From Paraburkholderia youngii (GTDB lineage: Bacteria > Pseudomonadota > Gammaproteobacteria > Burkholderiales > Burkholderiaceae): a stretch of 64,000 nt of DNA. A program made the translations under genes and the position numbers. The DNA lies in assembly GCF_013366925.1 (NCBI RefSeq), contig NZ_JAALDK010000001.1:620001-684000 (forward strand), in the 5' to 3' direction. Position 1 is the stretch's first letter, and each line of letters starts with the position of its first letter. Shown here in pieces: positions 9,673-19,044 of the stretch. The notes below the pieces were generated by a model that was given only the letters and a program-made list of their open reading frames with translations, was not told the DNA's origin and searched no databases.

Positions 9673-11055
9673 TCAGTTCAAGCGCATGCGCTGCAGCTTG
9701 TTATACAGCGTCTTCGGGCTGATTCCCAGCAACGACGCGGCGCGATGCCGCGTGCCGCCGACCGCATCGAGCGTCGCTCGAATCAGCATTTCTTCGACAT
9801 CCGCGAGCGGCGTGCCGACCGTCACCTGCACGCGGCTACCGTTCAGCTCGCGGCCGTTGGCCGTGCCGGCTTCGTCGGCGCGCAACGATTCGATCACGTC
9901 GCCCGATGCCTGATAGGCGCGCCGCACGCGTTCCTGCAGCTCGCGCACGTTGCCCGGCCAGTCGTACGCGAGGCATTCGCGCAGGAAGTTCGGCCCCGCC
10001 TGCTTCGCGACCTCGGGCGTGCCGCGCGCGGTCGCTTCCACATTCAGTTCGTCGACGACTGCCTGCGCGATCAGCACCGGATCTTCGCCGCGCTCGCGCA
10101 GCGGCGGCAGGTTGACCGCGGCGGCCTCGAGACGCAGCGCGAGGTCCTGATGCAGCGAGCCGTCCGCGACCGCCGCGCGTGGCGGTTTGCGCGTCGACGC
10201 GATCAGTCGGAAGTCGGTCACGATCTGGTTGCTACCGCCCACGCGCATAAAGGTCTGCGAATCGAGCGCGCGCAACAGCGCTTCCTGCTGCGCGCGCGGC
10301 AACTCGGTGATTTCGTTGATGAACAGCGTGCCGCCGCTCGCCTGTTCGAAGAGGCCTGGCTCGCGCTGCTCGGCGCCGCCGAACGCGCCGCGTTCGTGGC
10401 CGAACAGCATGCTGTCGAGCGAGCGATTGAGGCCGCCGGCCGCCGCGCCGCGGCAATCGAAGGTGACGAATGGGCCTTTGCGACGGCGGCTCATGTCGTG
10501 CAGCGTGTGCGCGGCGATCTCCTTGCCGGTGCCGGCTTCGCCGGAGATCAGCACCGCCGCTTCGGTCGGCGCAAGCCGCTCGATCGTGTCGTACACGTGC
10601 TGAATCGTGCTGCTGCGGCCGAGCATCGAACCGAAGCGTCCCAGTTGACGCAGCGATGCGCGCAGCGCCTGGACTTCCTCGGTCAGTTCATAAGGCCGCG
10701 GAATGCGCGCGAGCAGGCTGCGCAGACGCGGGATGTTGACCGGCTTGAGCAGATAGTCCCAGATACCGTGCCGCAAGCCCTCGATCGCACTCTCGACGGT
10801 CGCATTGCCGGTCATCACGATCACCGGAAGCGCGCCGCCTGGCGGATGCGCGGGCAGATGCTGCAACAGATCGAGCCCGCTGCCATCCGGCAGATTCAGG
10901 TCGACGAGCACGACGTCCGGAATGAAGCGCGTCAATGCGCCGCGCGCCTCGGCGAGCGTGGTCGCGGTGTCGACTGAAAAGCCGTCGGCGGCGAGGATTG
11001 CCGACAGCCCGGACAGGCTATTGGGATCGTCTTCAACAATCAGGGCGTGTGGCAT
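9673..11055 (-). CDS. Sigma-54-type (NtrC-like) response regulator with altered core motifs
   Basis: A 460-residue protein in three parts: receiver domain (1-120, phosphoacceptor Asp52 in VDLNLP), AAA+ domain (about 145-380) and C-terminal Fis-type helix-turn-helix (GTRHRAASLLGISPKTLYNKL). Walker A is intact (GEAGTGKE, Lys178). The sigma-54-contacting GAFTGA loop reads GAFGGA (223-228). Walker B reads LFINE, not LFLDE, so Asn247 replaces the conserved Asp. It may therefore not be a normal sigma-54 activator. ATG 11055 is where receiver homology begins. No adjacent histidine kinase is seen. Confidence 0.88.
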   Translation of the reverse strand: MPHALIVEDDPNSLSGLSAILAADGFSVDTATTLAEARGALTRFIPDVVLVDLNLPDGSGLDLLQHLPAHPPGGALPVIVMTGNATVESAIEGLRHGIWDYLLKPVNIPRLRSLLARIPRPYELTEEVQALRASLRQLGRFGSMLGRSSTIQHVYDTIERLAPTEAAVLISGEAGTGKEIAAHTLHDMSRRRKGPFVTFDCRGAAAGGLNRSLDSMLFGHERGAFGGAEQREPGLFEQASGGTLFINEITELPRAQQEALLRALDSQTFMRVGGSNQIVTDFRLIASTRKPPRAAVADGSLHQDLALRLEAAAVNLPPLRERGEDPVLIAQAVVDELNVEATARGTPEVAKQAGPNFLRECLAYDWPGNVRELQERVRRAYQASGDVIESLRADEAGTANGRELNGSRVQVTVGTPLADVEEMLIRATLDAVGGTRHRAASLLGISPKTLYNKLQRMRLN

Positions 11056-11252
11056 GGCGAGCGCAATTTTATGAATGGGTTGAATGCCCGGCGCGCCGCC
11101 AACGCTGATGGCGCGCACCGCGGGCTCCTGGGGGCTCGATGACAGGGTGACAGGGCTAAACGAACGGTCCTTGTACGGTGAAAAAACGACAGCCGCCGGC
11201 ACTGCGTCTTGAGCGGCGCGGGCCGGCGCCTGGAGTTCCTTCACTGCTCCTG

Positions 11253-11459
11253 TCAGAAATCCCGGTTGCTATCGAAAAACCGGCGCACTTCAAGTTCCGC
11301 CTGTTCACGGGTTTTGCCATAGCGTTCCTGAATCAGACCGGCGAGCTTGTCGGCCCGGCCTTCGGCCTTGGTCAGCTCGTCGTCGGTCAGTTCGCCCCAT
11401 GCGGCCTTCGCCTTGCCGACCATCTGTTTCCATTTACCTTCAGCAATGTCGTTGTTCAT
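11253..11459 (-). CDS. CsbD family protein
   Basis: A 68-residue protein matching the CsbD family: N-terminal NDIAEGKWKQMVGKAKAAWGE, then a charged helix. CsbD-like proteins are abundant, stress-induced and of unknown biochemical role. A good ribosome-binding site (GGGAGAGG) precedes the ATG at 11459. It lies between the response regulator and efp on the same strand. Confidence 0.88.
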   Translation of the reverse strand: MNNDIAEGKWKQMVGKAKAAWGELTDDELTKAEGRADKLAGLIQERYGKTREQAELEVRRFFDSNRDF

Positions 11460-11651
11460 GGTGCCTCTCCCACGGTGGAAATTGAGCGGTACTCGCGTAA
11501 CTCTCTCCACCTAGCAGGGATCGTGCCAAAAGCTTGGATGAAATGGAGCAAGGGCCTGCCGCGCGCGCGACGCGAATTCAGGATGTCGCGATGGCAATTT
11601 TGAGAAATTTGCCGGTAAAGTTTTCCTAAACCATACACGGCGCGACAGAAA

Positions 11652-11678
11652 AGAAAAAGCGCCCAAAAATTGAGCGCT
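11652..11678 (-). terminator. Terminator of efp
   Basis: Read on the minus strand, a seven-bp GC-rich stem (11658-11664/11672-11678) is followed by a run of five T, just downstream of the efp stop. Confidence 0.65.
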
Positions 11679-11731
11679 CTGGGTGCAGGCCGGCAGGGCG
11701 CCGGCGCTGGCGGGGTGACGCAGGCCGCTGT

Positions 11732-12289
11732 TTAGGCGCGGCTGCGGTACTCGTGCGTACGGGTGTCGATTTCGATCTTGTCGCCGATGTTGCAGAAGAG
11801 CGGCACTTGCAGTTCGAAGCCGGTGTTCAGCTTGGCGTTCTTCAGGACCTTGCCCGACGACGTGTCGCCCTTGACTGCCGGTTCCGTGTAGATGATTTCG
11901 CGAACCAGCGTGGTCGGCAGTTCGACCGAGATGGCCTTCTCGTTGTAGAACACGACTTCGCAAGCCATGCCGTCTTCGAGGTAGTTCATCGCGTCGCCCA
12001 TCATTTCGGCTTCGACCTCGTACTGGTTGTAGTCGGCGTCCATGAACACGTACATCGGGTCGGCGAAGTACGAGTACGTCACTTCCTTGCGCTCGAGCAC
12101 GACGACGTCGAACTTGTCGTCCGCCTTGTACACGGTTTCCATGCCTGCGCCGGTCAGCAGGTTCTTGAACTTCATTTTGACGACGGCGGAGTTACGGCCC
12201 GATTTGTTGTATTCGGCCTTTTGCACGACCATTGCGTCTGCGCCGATCATCACGACGTTGCCGGTGCGGAGTTCCTGTGCGGTCTTCAT
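11732..12289 (-). CDS. efp: Elongation factor P (Arg32 type)
   Basis: A 185-residue, three-domain translation factor that rescues ribosomes stalled on polyproline. The tip of the KOW-like domain reads YNKSGRNSA, with Arg at position 32. This is the residue rhamnosylated in the EarP branch, whereas other branches have Lys there. The C-terminal OB domain ([18 protein letters not shown]) is complete. The modifying enzyme EarP is the next gene upstream on the same strand. Confidence 0.97.
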   Translation of the reverse strand: MKTAQELRTGNVVMIGADAMVVQKAEYNKSGRNSAVVKMKFKNLLTGAGMETVYKADDKFDVVVLERKEVTYSYFADPMYVFMDADYNQYEVEAEMMGDAMNYLEDGMACEVVFYNEKAISVELPTTLVREIIYTEPAVKGDTSSGKVLKNAKLNTGFELQVPLFCNIGDKIEIDTRTHEYRSRA

Positions 12290-12681
12290 AAAACTGTCCT
12301 GTACGAGATAAATAGCTTAACTGTTGCTCAACGGCATAGGTGCCAAGCGGCTTCGGCGTTTCGCCACCGCCTGCCGCGCGCCGCTCGAAGCGACCGCAGC
12401 CCGGATGCGTGAAACGGGACCGGCTCACGGCGAAAATCGCGGCGTGATGCCCCGGCGTTTCCACCTGTCCGTTACCTGAGTTTTTACCCTGTTCGGGCGT
12501 GTACACGAGTGGCGCCGATCTGCAACACGCCCAAACATACGTCCCTTTTTTGACATTCGCGTGCCCGACTAGGAGATTGGGACACGTGCTGTGTTTTTCG
12601 AGGGGACCGGTCAGACGGGCTGACCATGGGGTTGTTGCTCGAATCGGGCCGCGCTTGCGTCGTCGGCCGTTGGATAACCGC
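12290..12681. other. Intergenic region between earP and efp
   Basis: 392 bases with no convincing gene. It must contain the efp leader on the minus strand (AGGACAG precedes the efp start), but I could not identify a clear -35/-10 pair. Confidence 0.5.
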
Positions 12682-13875
12682 TTATTTTAACTGAGTTTTT
12701 GCGAACGAGGTCAGATTTCCGGCGAGATCGCCGACTTGCGCGAGTTCGACCGCCCAGGCGGCGGCGCGCCGCTTAAGCGCCGGATAGTGGCGCTGGAATT
12801 CCGCCCAGTCGGGCTGACCCGCGCCGTTCCACGCGTGCCAGAAACGCCCGAGCGCGGCGCGGGCGTCCCTGGACAGCGTGCGCGTGTAGTGTGCGAGCGC
12901 GGCGTCGAGCTTTGGCAGATGGGCGTCGTCGGCCTGCGGATAGATGTGCCAGACGAACGGCTTGGCGGCCCACTGCGCGCGCACGAACGAGTCCTCGCCG
13001 CGGACGAAATTGATGTCGCTCACCCATAGCAGTGCGTCGTAGCCCGGCTGTTCGGTGAAGGCGAGTGCGTGCGCGCTGAGGTTGCCGCGCGTCGCATGGG
13101 TGCCCGCCGCAAACGACGGTAGGCCGAAAAAACGCGCGAGCGCGCCGGAAATGCGACCTTCGGGCACCAGCAGCACGATTGGGCTTGCGCTGTCGCGCCA
13201 TTGTTCGAGCAGACTGTCGACGGCCGGGTTTTCGTATGCGAACAACGACACGACGGTCGCGTCGGCGGGCGGCGGCGCGTGGCCCGTGACGTTGCGCCAC
13301 CAGTTGGTGCGCGCGGCCGGCGAGCCTTCGAACGCGGCGCGCGCCGCGTCGAGATCGCGCTCCTTCAAGACGCCACCGGTGCCGGGGCAGAGGCCGGGAA
13401 AAAAGAAGATCTTGCTGAGCGCGTAGCGCGGATGCGGCGACGGCCGCAAATGAAAATCGGCGATCCAGTCCTCGGCGCTCAGATATTCGAGGTTGAACCA
13501 CAGCGGCGTGCGCGCGCGCTCGGCCATCGCCGTGATATAGACGGGAGGCAGTTCGCAGCCGAACGCCTCGATCACGACGTCGGCGACTTCGAGCGTGTCG
13601 CCCGCATGGGACGGCTCGTGCCAATGCTCGATGACAATGCCGTCGAGCGTTTGCCGCGCACGCTCGAGCACGAGCGACGGGCACAGCCTCTTGAACGCAT
13701 GCAGATCGTCGACGAACACGCGCACCTGCCAGCCATGCTCGCGCGCGAGTTGGCGCGCGAGACGCCAGCACACGCCGATGTCGCCGAAGTTGTCGATGAC
13801 CGCGCAGAAGATATCGCAGGCGATCGGGTTGGCAGGGGCGGCGGGTGATCCGGAAGCGGGTGCGACGGAGGACAT
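12682..13875 (-). CDS. earP: EF-P arginine rhamnosyltransferase
   Basis: A 397-residue GT-B glycosyltransferase that adds rhamnose from dTDP-rhamnose to EF-P Arg32. The N-terminal DIFCAVIDNFGDIGVCWRLA contains the two conserved Asp residues of the EarP family. The C-terminal nucleotide-binding region (FVRGEDSFVRAQWAAKPFVW) carries the conserved Glu. Pairing with an Arg32-type efp makes the assignment firm. Confidence 0.95.
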   Translation of the reverse strand: MSSVAPASGSPAAPANPIACDIFCAVIDNFGDIGVCWRLARQLAREHGWQVRVFVDDLHAFKRLCPSLVLERARQTLDGIVIEHWHEPSHAGDTLEVADVVIEAFGCELPPVYITAMAERARTPLWFNLEYLSAEDWIADFHLRPSPHPRYALSKIFFFPGLCPGTGGVLKERDLDAARAAFEGSPAARTNWWRNVTGHAPPPADATVVSLFAYENPAVDSLLEQWRDSASPIVLLVPEGRISGALARFFGLPSFAAGTHATRGNLSAHALAFTEQPGYDALLWVSDINFVRGEDSFVRAQWAAKPFVWHIYPQADDAHLPKLDAALAHYTRTLSRDARAALGRFWHAWNGAGQPDWAEFQRHYPALKRRAAAWAVELAQVGDLAGNLTSFAKTQLK

Positions 13876-14052
13876 GGCGGCTCGGCTGGCTCGGTGACTC
13901 CGGCGACGCGGAGCGGGTTCGAACGAACGCGGAATGTTCTAAACTGGCGATTCTAAAGCCTCGCTCGCGATCGCGCGCGCCGTTTGTCCGCCACGCGGGC
14001 CGCATGGCGCGACGCGCGACACGACCCCCGGTGCATGGTGCCGGGCACCCGC

Positions 14053-14079
14053 CGGCGCAATCGGCGCAATCGGTGCAAT
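14053..14079. repeat. Three 9-bp tandem repeats before uvrC
   Basis: Units CGGCGCAAT, CGGCGCAAT and CGGTGCAAT run head to tail in the leader between divergent earP and uvrC. Possibly a slippage product, with no function evident. Confidence 0.7.
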
Positions 14080-14121
14080 CGGCGAGGCAGCGCGAGACAG
14101 TCCCACCCCAATCGATCCCGC

Positions 14122-16353
14122 ATGACCGAACCCGAAGCAACCGACGCCCCCGACACCTTCGAGCCGAAAAAAGTGCTCGCCCAACTGCCGCATCTGCCCG
14201 GCGTGTACCGCTATTACGACATGAGCGGCGTGGTGCTCTACGTCGGCAAGGCGCGCAATCTGAAGAAGCGCGTATCGAGCTATTTCACGAAGACGCAGCT
14301 GTCGCCGCGTATCGCGATGATGGTCACGCGCATCGCGCGCATCGAGACGACGGTCACGCGTTCCGAGGCCGAGGCGCTGCTGCTCGAAAACAACCTGATC
14401 AAGGCGCTCACGCCGCGGTACAACATCCTGTTTCGCGACGACAAGTCGTACCCATATCTGAAGCTGACCGGCCACAAATTTCCGCGCATGGCCTATTACC
14501 GCGGCTCGGTCGATCGCAAGAACCAGTACTTCGGTCCGTTCCCGAGCGCGTGGGCGGTGCGCGAGAGCATCCAGATCCTGCAGCGCGTGTTCCAGTTGCG
14601 CACCTGCGAGGACTCGGTGTTCAACAACCGGACGCGGCCGTGTCTGCTGCATCAGATCGGCCGCTGCACGGCGCCGTGCGTTGCGAATATCAGCGAAGAG
14701 GACTACGCGCGCGACGTCGCCAACGCGTCGCGCTTCCTGCTCGGCCGCCAAGGCGAGGTGATGAAAGAGCTCGAGCAGAAGATGCACGCGTTCGCGAGCG
14801 AGCTCAAGTTCGAACAGGCCGCGGCGGTGCGCAACCAGATGAGCTCGCTGTCGACGGTGCTGCATCAACAGGCGATCGAAGTCGGCAGCGATAGCGACGT
14901 CGACATTCTCGCGGTGGTCGCGCTGGGCGGCCGCGTGTGCGTAAATCTCGCGATGGTGCGCGGCGGGCGGCATCTCGGCGACAAGGCGTACTTTCCCGCG
15001 CACGTGGAGAGCGCGTTGACGGCGGAAGAAGGCGGGCTGGAAGAAGACGGCGATCAGGACGATGCATCGGCGGGTGGGCAAGCAGTCGCGCCGTCGGCCG
15101 CAGCGGCGAGGGCCACGGCCGATGCGCTCGCGATCGCGCAGGACATGCCATCGGAAGACGAAGACACCGATGGTAGTGACGAAGAAGCGCTCGACGAGGC
15201 TACCGAAGCGACCGCGGACGCCATCAGCGACGAAGGCACGGACGAAGGCGCCGACGGGAACCCAGAATCCGGCCCGGCGGCGAAGGGGCGCAAAGGCCGC
15301 GCGCCCGGCGGCGTCGAATCCGAAGTGCTCGAAGCGTTCATCGCGCAGCATTACCTCGGCAATCGCGTGCCGCCGGTGCTGGTGGTCAGCCACGCGCCGG
15401 CGCGCGAACTCGTCGACGTGCTGATCGAGCAGGCGGGCCACAAGGTGAGCGTGCTGCGTCAACCGCAGGGACAGCGGCGCGCGTGGCTCGCGATGGCCGA
15501 GCAGAACGCGCGGCTCGCGCTCGCGCGGCTGCTCTCCGAGCAGGGCTCGCAGCAGGCGCGCACTCGCGCGCTGACCGACACGCTCGGCATGGAATGCGAC
15601 GACCTCGCGCATCTGCGCATCGAATGCTTCGACATCAGTCACACGATGGGCGAGGCGACGCAGGCGTCGTGCGTCGTCTATCACCATCACAAGATGCAGT
15701 CGTCCGAGTATCGCCGCTACAACATCACCGGCATCACGCCCGGCGACGATTACGCGGCGATGCGCCAGGTGCTCACGCGCCGCTACGAAAAGATGGTCGC
15801 GCAAGCCGCCGCGAATGCGAGCGACGAAGCCGCCGAATCGCAAAGCGACGCGGCCGCCGATCCGTCGCTAGCCGCCGATGCCGCCGAGCCTGCCGCAGCC
15901 GGCGGCGTGCTGCCGACCATCGTGCTGATCGACGGCGGCAAGGGGCAGGTGGAGATCGCTCGGCAGGTGTTCACGGAGCTGGGGCTCGATACCGGCATGC
16001 TGGTCGGCGTCGCGAAGGGCGAGGGGCGCAAGGTCGGTCTCGAGACGCTAATTTTCGCCGACGGCCGTGCGCCCCTCGAACTCGGCAAGGAAAGCGCCGC
16101 GCTGATGCTGGTCGCGCAGATCCGCGACGAAGCGCACCGCTTCGCGATCACCGGCATGCGCGCCAAACGCGGCAAGACGCGCCAGACCTCGCGGCTCGAA
16201 GAACTCGAAGGCGTGGGGGCCAAGCGGCGTCAGCGCCTGCTCGCGCGGTTTGGCGGCTTGCGCGGTGTGGTGGCGGCGAGCGTCGAGGATCTCGCGAGCG
16301 TTGAAGGTATTTCGCAGGCGCTCGCCGAGCAGATCTACCGGCAACTGCATTGA
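14122..16353 (+). CDS. uvrC: Excinuclease ABC subunit C with acidic inserts
   Basis: Nuclease subunit of nucleotide-excision repair. It has an N-terminal GIY-YIG domain (LPGVYRYYD...[11 protein letters not shown]), an RNase H-like domain with the [14 protein letters not shown] motif and IDGGKGQ, and C-terminal helix-hairpin-helix motifs ([13 protein letters not shown]). At 743 residues it is about 130 longer than the E. coli protein. One Asp/Glu/Ala-rich insert lies at about 300-385. A second Ala/Asp-rich insert lies at about 565-592. The start at 14122 is chosen because the conserved N-terminus begins just after it. Confidence 0.96.
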   Translation: MTEPEATDAPDTFEPKKVLAQLPHLPGVYRYYDMSGVVLYVGKARNLKKRVSSYFTKTQLSPRIAMMVTRIARIETTVTRSEAEALLLENNLIKALTPRYNILFRDDKSYPYLKLTGHKFPRMAYYRGSVDRKNQYFGPFPSAWAVRESIQILQRVFQLRTCEDSVFNNRTRPCLLHQIGRCTAPCVANISEEDYARDVANASRFLLGRQGEVMKELEQKMHAFASELKFEQAAAVRNQMSSLSTVLHQQAIEVGSDSDVDILAVVALGGRVCVNLAMVRGGRHLGDKAYFPAHVESALTAEEGGLEEDGDQDDASAGGQAVAPSAAAARATADALAIAQDMPSEDEDTDGSDEEALDEATEATADAISDEGTDEGADGNPESGPAAKGRKGRAPGGVESEVLEAFIAQHYLGNRVPPVLVVSHAPARELVDVLIEQAGHKVSVLRQPQGQRRAWLAMAEQNARLALARLLSEQGSQQARTRALTDTLGMECDDLAHLRIECFDISHTMGEATQASCVVYHHHKMQSSEYRRYNITGITPGDDYAAMRQVLTRRYEKMVAQAAANASDEAAESQSDAAADPSLAADAAEPAAAGGVLPTIVLIDGGKGQVEIARQVFTELGLDTGMLVGVAKGEGRKVGLETLIFADGRAPLELGKESAALMLVAQIRDEAHRFAITGMRAKRGKTRQTSRLEELEGVGAKRRQRLLARFGGLRGVVAASVEDLASVEGISQALAEQIYRQLH

Positions 16354-16566
16354 ATCGACGAGCCGCGTTGCGCTGTTATCGGTACCACGGCCCGCGGGAG
16401 CCGACGCGTCGCGCAGCGGATGTGCCGGCTGGCGCGTCCGCGAACCACGCGCCGGGCGCGCGGCCCGCTTGCCGCCTCCGCGCGGCCATGCCCGGTCCGC
16501 TTGCTTGTGGCAGGCCTTGCGACACGGCACAATTGCAACTCACTCGTCAGACGCTGCGCCTGCCCC

Positions 16567-17160
16567 ATGCCGTTTAATTTCCCGATATTCCTGACCTGGC
16601 TGCGGATCGTGCTGATTCCGCTCGTCGTCGGTGTGTACTATTTACCTGACATGATGATGAGCCCCGCGCACCGCAATCTCGCAGCCGCGACGATCTTCAT
16701 CCTGGCGGCGCTCACCGACTGGTTCGACGGCTTTCTGGCCCGCAAATGGAATCAGACCTCGGCATTCGGCGCGTTTCTCGATCCAGTCGCCGATAAGCTG
16801 ATGGTCACTGCGGCGCTGCTCGTGCTCGTGCAGCTGGCGCGGATCGATTCGGCGATCGCGCTCGTGATCGTCGGACGCGAAATTGCGATCTCGGCGCTGC
16901 GCGAATGGATGGCGCAGATCGGCGCATCGAAGAGCGTTGCTGTGAACTCGCTCGGCAAGTTCAAGACAGCTTGCCAGATGGTCGCGATTCCGATGCTGCT
17001 GTTCTATGGTCCGCTGCCGCTCGGCGGCGGCGTGACGGTCGACACACGGGTGTGGGGCCTGTGGCTGATCTATCTGGCCGCGTTCCTGACGATCTGGTCG
17101 ATGCTGTACTACATGAAGCTCGCGTGGCCGCAGATTCGTGAGCGCGGTGGTGTCGCGTGA
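16567..17160 (+). CDS. pgsA: CDP-diacylglycerol-glycerol-3-phosphate 3-phosphatidyltransferase
   Basis: A 197-residue inner-membrane enzyme making phosphatidylglycerol phosphate. It carries the complete CDP-alcohol phosphatidyltransferase motif DG-x2-AR-x8-G-x3-D-x3-D (DGFLAR ... GAFLDPVAD). Several hydrophobic helices are visible. The start at 16567 gives the usual length. The uvrC-pgsA-tRNA order is common in proteobacteria. Confidence 0.95.
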   Translation: MPFNFPIFLTWLRIVLIPLVVGVYYLPDMMMSPAHRNLAAATIFILAALTDWFDGFLARKWNQTSAFGAFLDPVADKLMVTAALLVLVQLARIDSAIALVIVGREIAISALREWMAQIGASKSVAVNSLGKFKTACQMVAIPMLLFYGPLPLGGGVTVDTRVWGLWLIYLAAFLTIWSMLYYMKLAWPQIRERGGVA

Positions 17161-17255
17161 TGGCGTGAACAAAAGGAGCGCGCGGACGCAAAAGTGTGTT
17201 CGAACCTTTCGCTAACGAGCGAAATGTTTCTTTAAAACAGATGGGCCAAAAGGGG

Positions 17256-17284
17256 TTGACACGTTTCAGTCGTTTCTCCATAAT
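17256..17284 (+). promoter_or_regulatory. Sigma-70 promoter of the tRNA cluster
   Basis: TTGACA (17256-17261), a 17-base spacer, then CATAAT (17279-17284). This near-consensus promoter lies about 73 bases before the first tRNA. Confidence 0.85.
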
Positions 17285-17356
17285 CTCGTTTCTCCGATGC
17301 ACGCAACGCGAAACACCGGAGACGCAGTAAGGCAGTAGCAGTAAATGCAGTACGAC

Positions 17357-17432
17357 GCGGGAATAGCTCAGTTGGTAGAGCGCAACCTTGCCAAGGTTGA
17401 GGTCGCGAGTTCGAGCCTCGTTTCCCGCTCCA
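17357..17432 (+). tRNA. tRNA-Gly (GCC)
   Basis: Complete cloverleaf of 76 bases with encoded CCA. The acceptor stem is GCGGGAA/TTCCCGC. The anticodon loop is TTGCCAA, giving GCC. First of three genes behind the 17256 promoter. Confidence 0.96.
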
Positions 17433-17495
17433 GTTTTCGAAGCATCGCGTTGTTTGGCGAAGTAAAAAACGCAGCGCGGTGTGAAGCAGTTCAAT

Positions 17496-17571
17496 GCGGG
17501 AGTAGCTCAGTTGGTAGAGCGCAACCTTGCCAAGGTTGAGGTCGCGAGTTCGAGCCTCGTCTCCCGCTCCA
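17496..17571 (+). tRNA. tRNA-Gly (GCC), second copy
   Basis: Nearly identical to the first copy. A single compensated change in the acceptor stem (GCGGGAG/CTCCCGC) keeps pairing. The CCA end is encoded. Confidence 0.96.
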
Positions 17572-17579
17572 TACATCAG

Positions 17580-17601
17580 GGGAAGCAACGCTTCCCTTTT
17601 T
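17580..17601 (+). terminator. Hairpin terminator after the second tRNA-Gly
   Basis: GGGAAGC/GCTTCCC stem with an AAC loop, followed by five T. It lies between the second tRNA-Gly and tRNA-Cys, so tRNA-Cys needs read-through or its own promoter. Confidence 0.7.
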
Positions 17602-17700
17602 GTTTGGAAGGCCGGTCGTTCTGAACTTTCCAGAGCTTCGGTTCTTCTGGTGACCACCAGATAAATCTGCGAACCCGTATCTAGGTTCCAGTCCGCTTGC

Positions 17701-17774
17701 GGCGCGATAGCAAAGCGGTTATGCAGCGGCCTGCAAAGCCGTTTAGGCCGGTTCGACTCCGGCTCGCGCCTCCA
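17701..17774 (+). tRNA. tRNA-Cys (GCA)
   Basis: A 74-base cloverleaf with acceptor GGCGCGA/TCGCGCC, anticodon loop CTGCAAA (GCA) and encoded CCA. Confidence 0.95.
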
Positions 17775-17791
17775 GTCTTTGATGTAAAGCG

Positions 17792-17817
17792 AAAGCCCCG
17801 ACTTGTCGGGGCTTTTC
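17792..17817 (+). terminator. Terminator of the tRNA cluster
   Basis: Perfect GC-rich inverted repeat (AAAGCCCCGAC/GTCGGGGCTTT) with a T-rich tail directly after tRNA-Cys. Confidence 0.88.
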
Positions 17818-17822
17818 TTTTT

Positions 17823-18153
17823 TCTATTTCCTCTTTTGCCAGCTTTTGCCGACCGTCGTCAGCGATGTGAGCGAACCGGTCGATCCCATCGCGTGCTGTA
17901 GACGTCGCTTCGAATCAATCAGAAACGGAGAGTGGATTTGATTGGCGGCAGGGCAGCGTTGTTCAGGAACCAGCATGACCGCATTTTTCGGTGTATCGCT
18001 ATTGCCGGGTTTGACTCCGGCTCACACATGAGCAGCGCATTCTGATTAATGGCGTGTCCGGCTCGCGGAGAAGGACAAAGCACGTCGGCGCGCCGCATCC
18101 GGAACGGACGATAGAATCACAGCACCGTCATCGCCCGCTCTCATTGAAGCCGC
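17823..18153. other. Intergenic region after the tRNA cluster
   Basis: 331 bases without a gene. A stretch at 18004-18027 resembles the T-arm and acceptor end of the tRNA-Cys upstream but has no cloverleaf, so it may be a tRNA remnant. Confidence 0.5.
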
Positions 18154-18903
18154 ATGTATTTCCACCTCACCGGCACACAGGTCCGCTTGCTCGGCTCGAT
18201 GCATCTGTTTCCCGCGACGAGCCGTCGAACGCCGCCATGGATCGCCGACGCCTATGACTGGGCTGAGACGCTCGTATTCGAGTCCGATCCAGCGACGATC
18301 CTGCCGTTTCTCAAAGCCGACGCACACCCCGCTGCCGCACAACTGCGACCCTTGATGCGCGACGAGGCCTGGACCCAACTGCACGTGCTATGGCCAACCG
18401 ATGGTCTGCTCGCGCCGCTTGAAACACTGCGTCCGTGGGCCGCGCTGATCGTCGCGCCCACGCTGCTGCAGCAGGTCGTCGAGGGTGTCGAGCCGCGCAT
18501 GTTGCGCTCGGCGATCGCGCAGGCGAAGCCGTACCGCTATCTCGAGTCCGCACAGGACGTCGCCGTCACGCTCGAATCGATTCCGCTCGAAGCCATTGCC
18601 GCCGCGCTCGACATGCTGATGGCCGATCGTGGCGAGCCGCAGCGCACGCTCGAACGCATGCACGCGGCGTGGCTGGACGGCGATCTGCAAGCGATACAGC
18701 AAATCGCCGTCGAATCGCCGATGTTCAATCTGCCCGGCATCCGTCAGGCGATTCTCGACGTGCGCAATCGCGCATGGGCCGCGCGGCTGAACGAATTGCT
18801 GGACGTGCGCGAGCGCACGCTGGTGGTCGTCGGCGCGCTGCATCTGTGCGGTCCCGACAATCTGCTCGACTGTCTCGCGCGACCCCTGCAAGCAGTGTTC
18901 TGA
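18154..18903 (+). CDS. TraB/GumN family protein
   Basis: A 249-residue protein of the TraB/GumN (TIKI-like) superfamily, some members of which are metalloproteases. The two signature blocks are present: a GSMHLFP motif near the N-terminus (about residues 15-21) and VVVGALHLCGPDNLL near the C-terminus. No signal peptide is obvious. The substrate is unknown, and hydrolase activity is an inference from the family. Confidence 0.78.
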   Translation: MYFHLTGTQVRLLGSMHLFPATSRRTPPWIADAYDWAETLVFESDPATILPFLKADAHPAAAQLRPLMRDEAWTQLHVLWPTDGLLAPLETLRPWAALIVAPTLLQQVVEGVEPRMLRSAIAQAKPYRYLESAQDVAVTLESIPLEAIAAALDMLMADRGEPQRTLERMHAAWLDGDLQAIQQIAVESPMFNLPGIRQAILDVRNRAWAARLNELLDVRERTLVVVGALHLCGPDNLLDCLARPLQAVF

Positions 18904-19044
18904 GCGCGTGCGCGGATTTCGCGACTGCACACGGCCGTGTCGACCGCCCGGACGACTGGCCGTTTCCTCAATTCCACGCGCCGGAATGCCGCTATACACT
19001 AATCCTTACCCCTCAGAACATCCGACACCCGCCGACCTCACTCC

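Noticed and set aside
13939..15843. A 634-codon minus-strand frame opposite uvrC
   Set aside because: Shadow of uvrC in a GC-rich genome, with no recognisable domain.
16961..17657. Two minus-strand open frames containing a repeated ARTRDLNLGKVALYQLSYS peptide
   Set aside because: These are antisense translations of the two tRNA-Gly genes, a well-known false-protein artefact.
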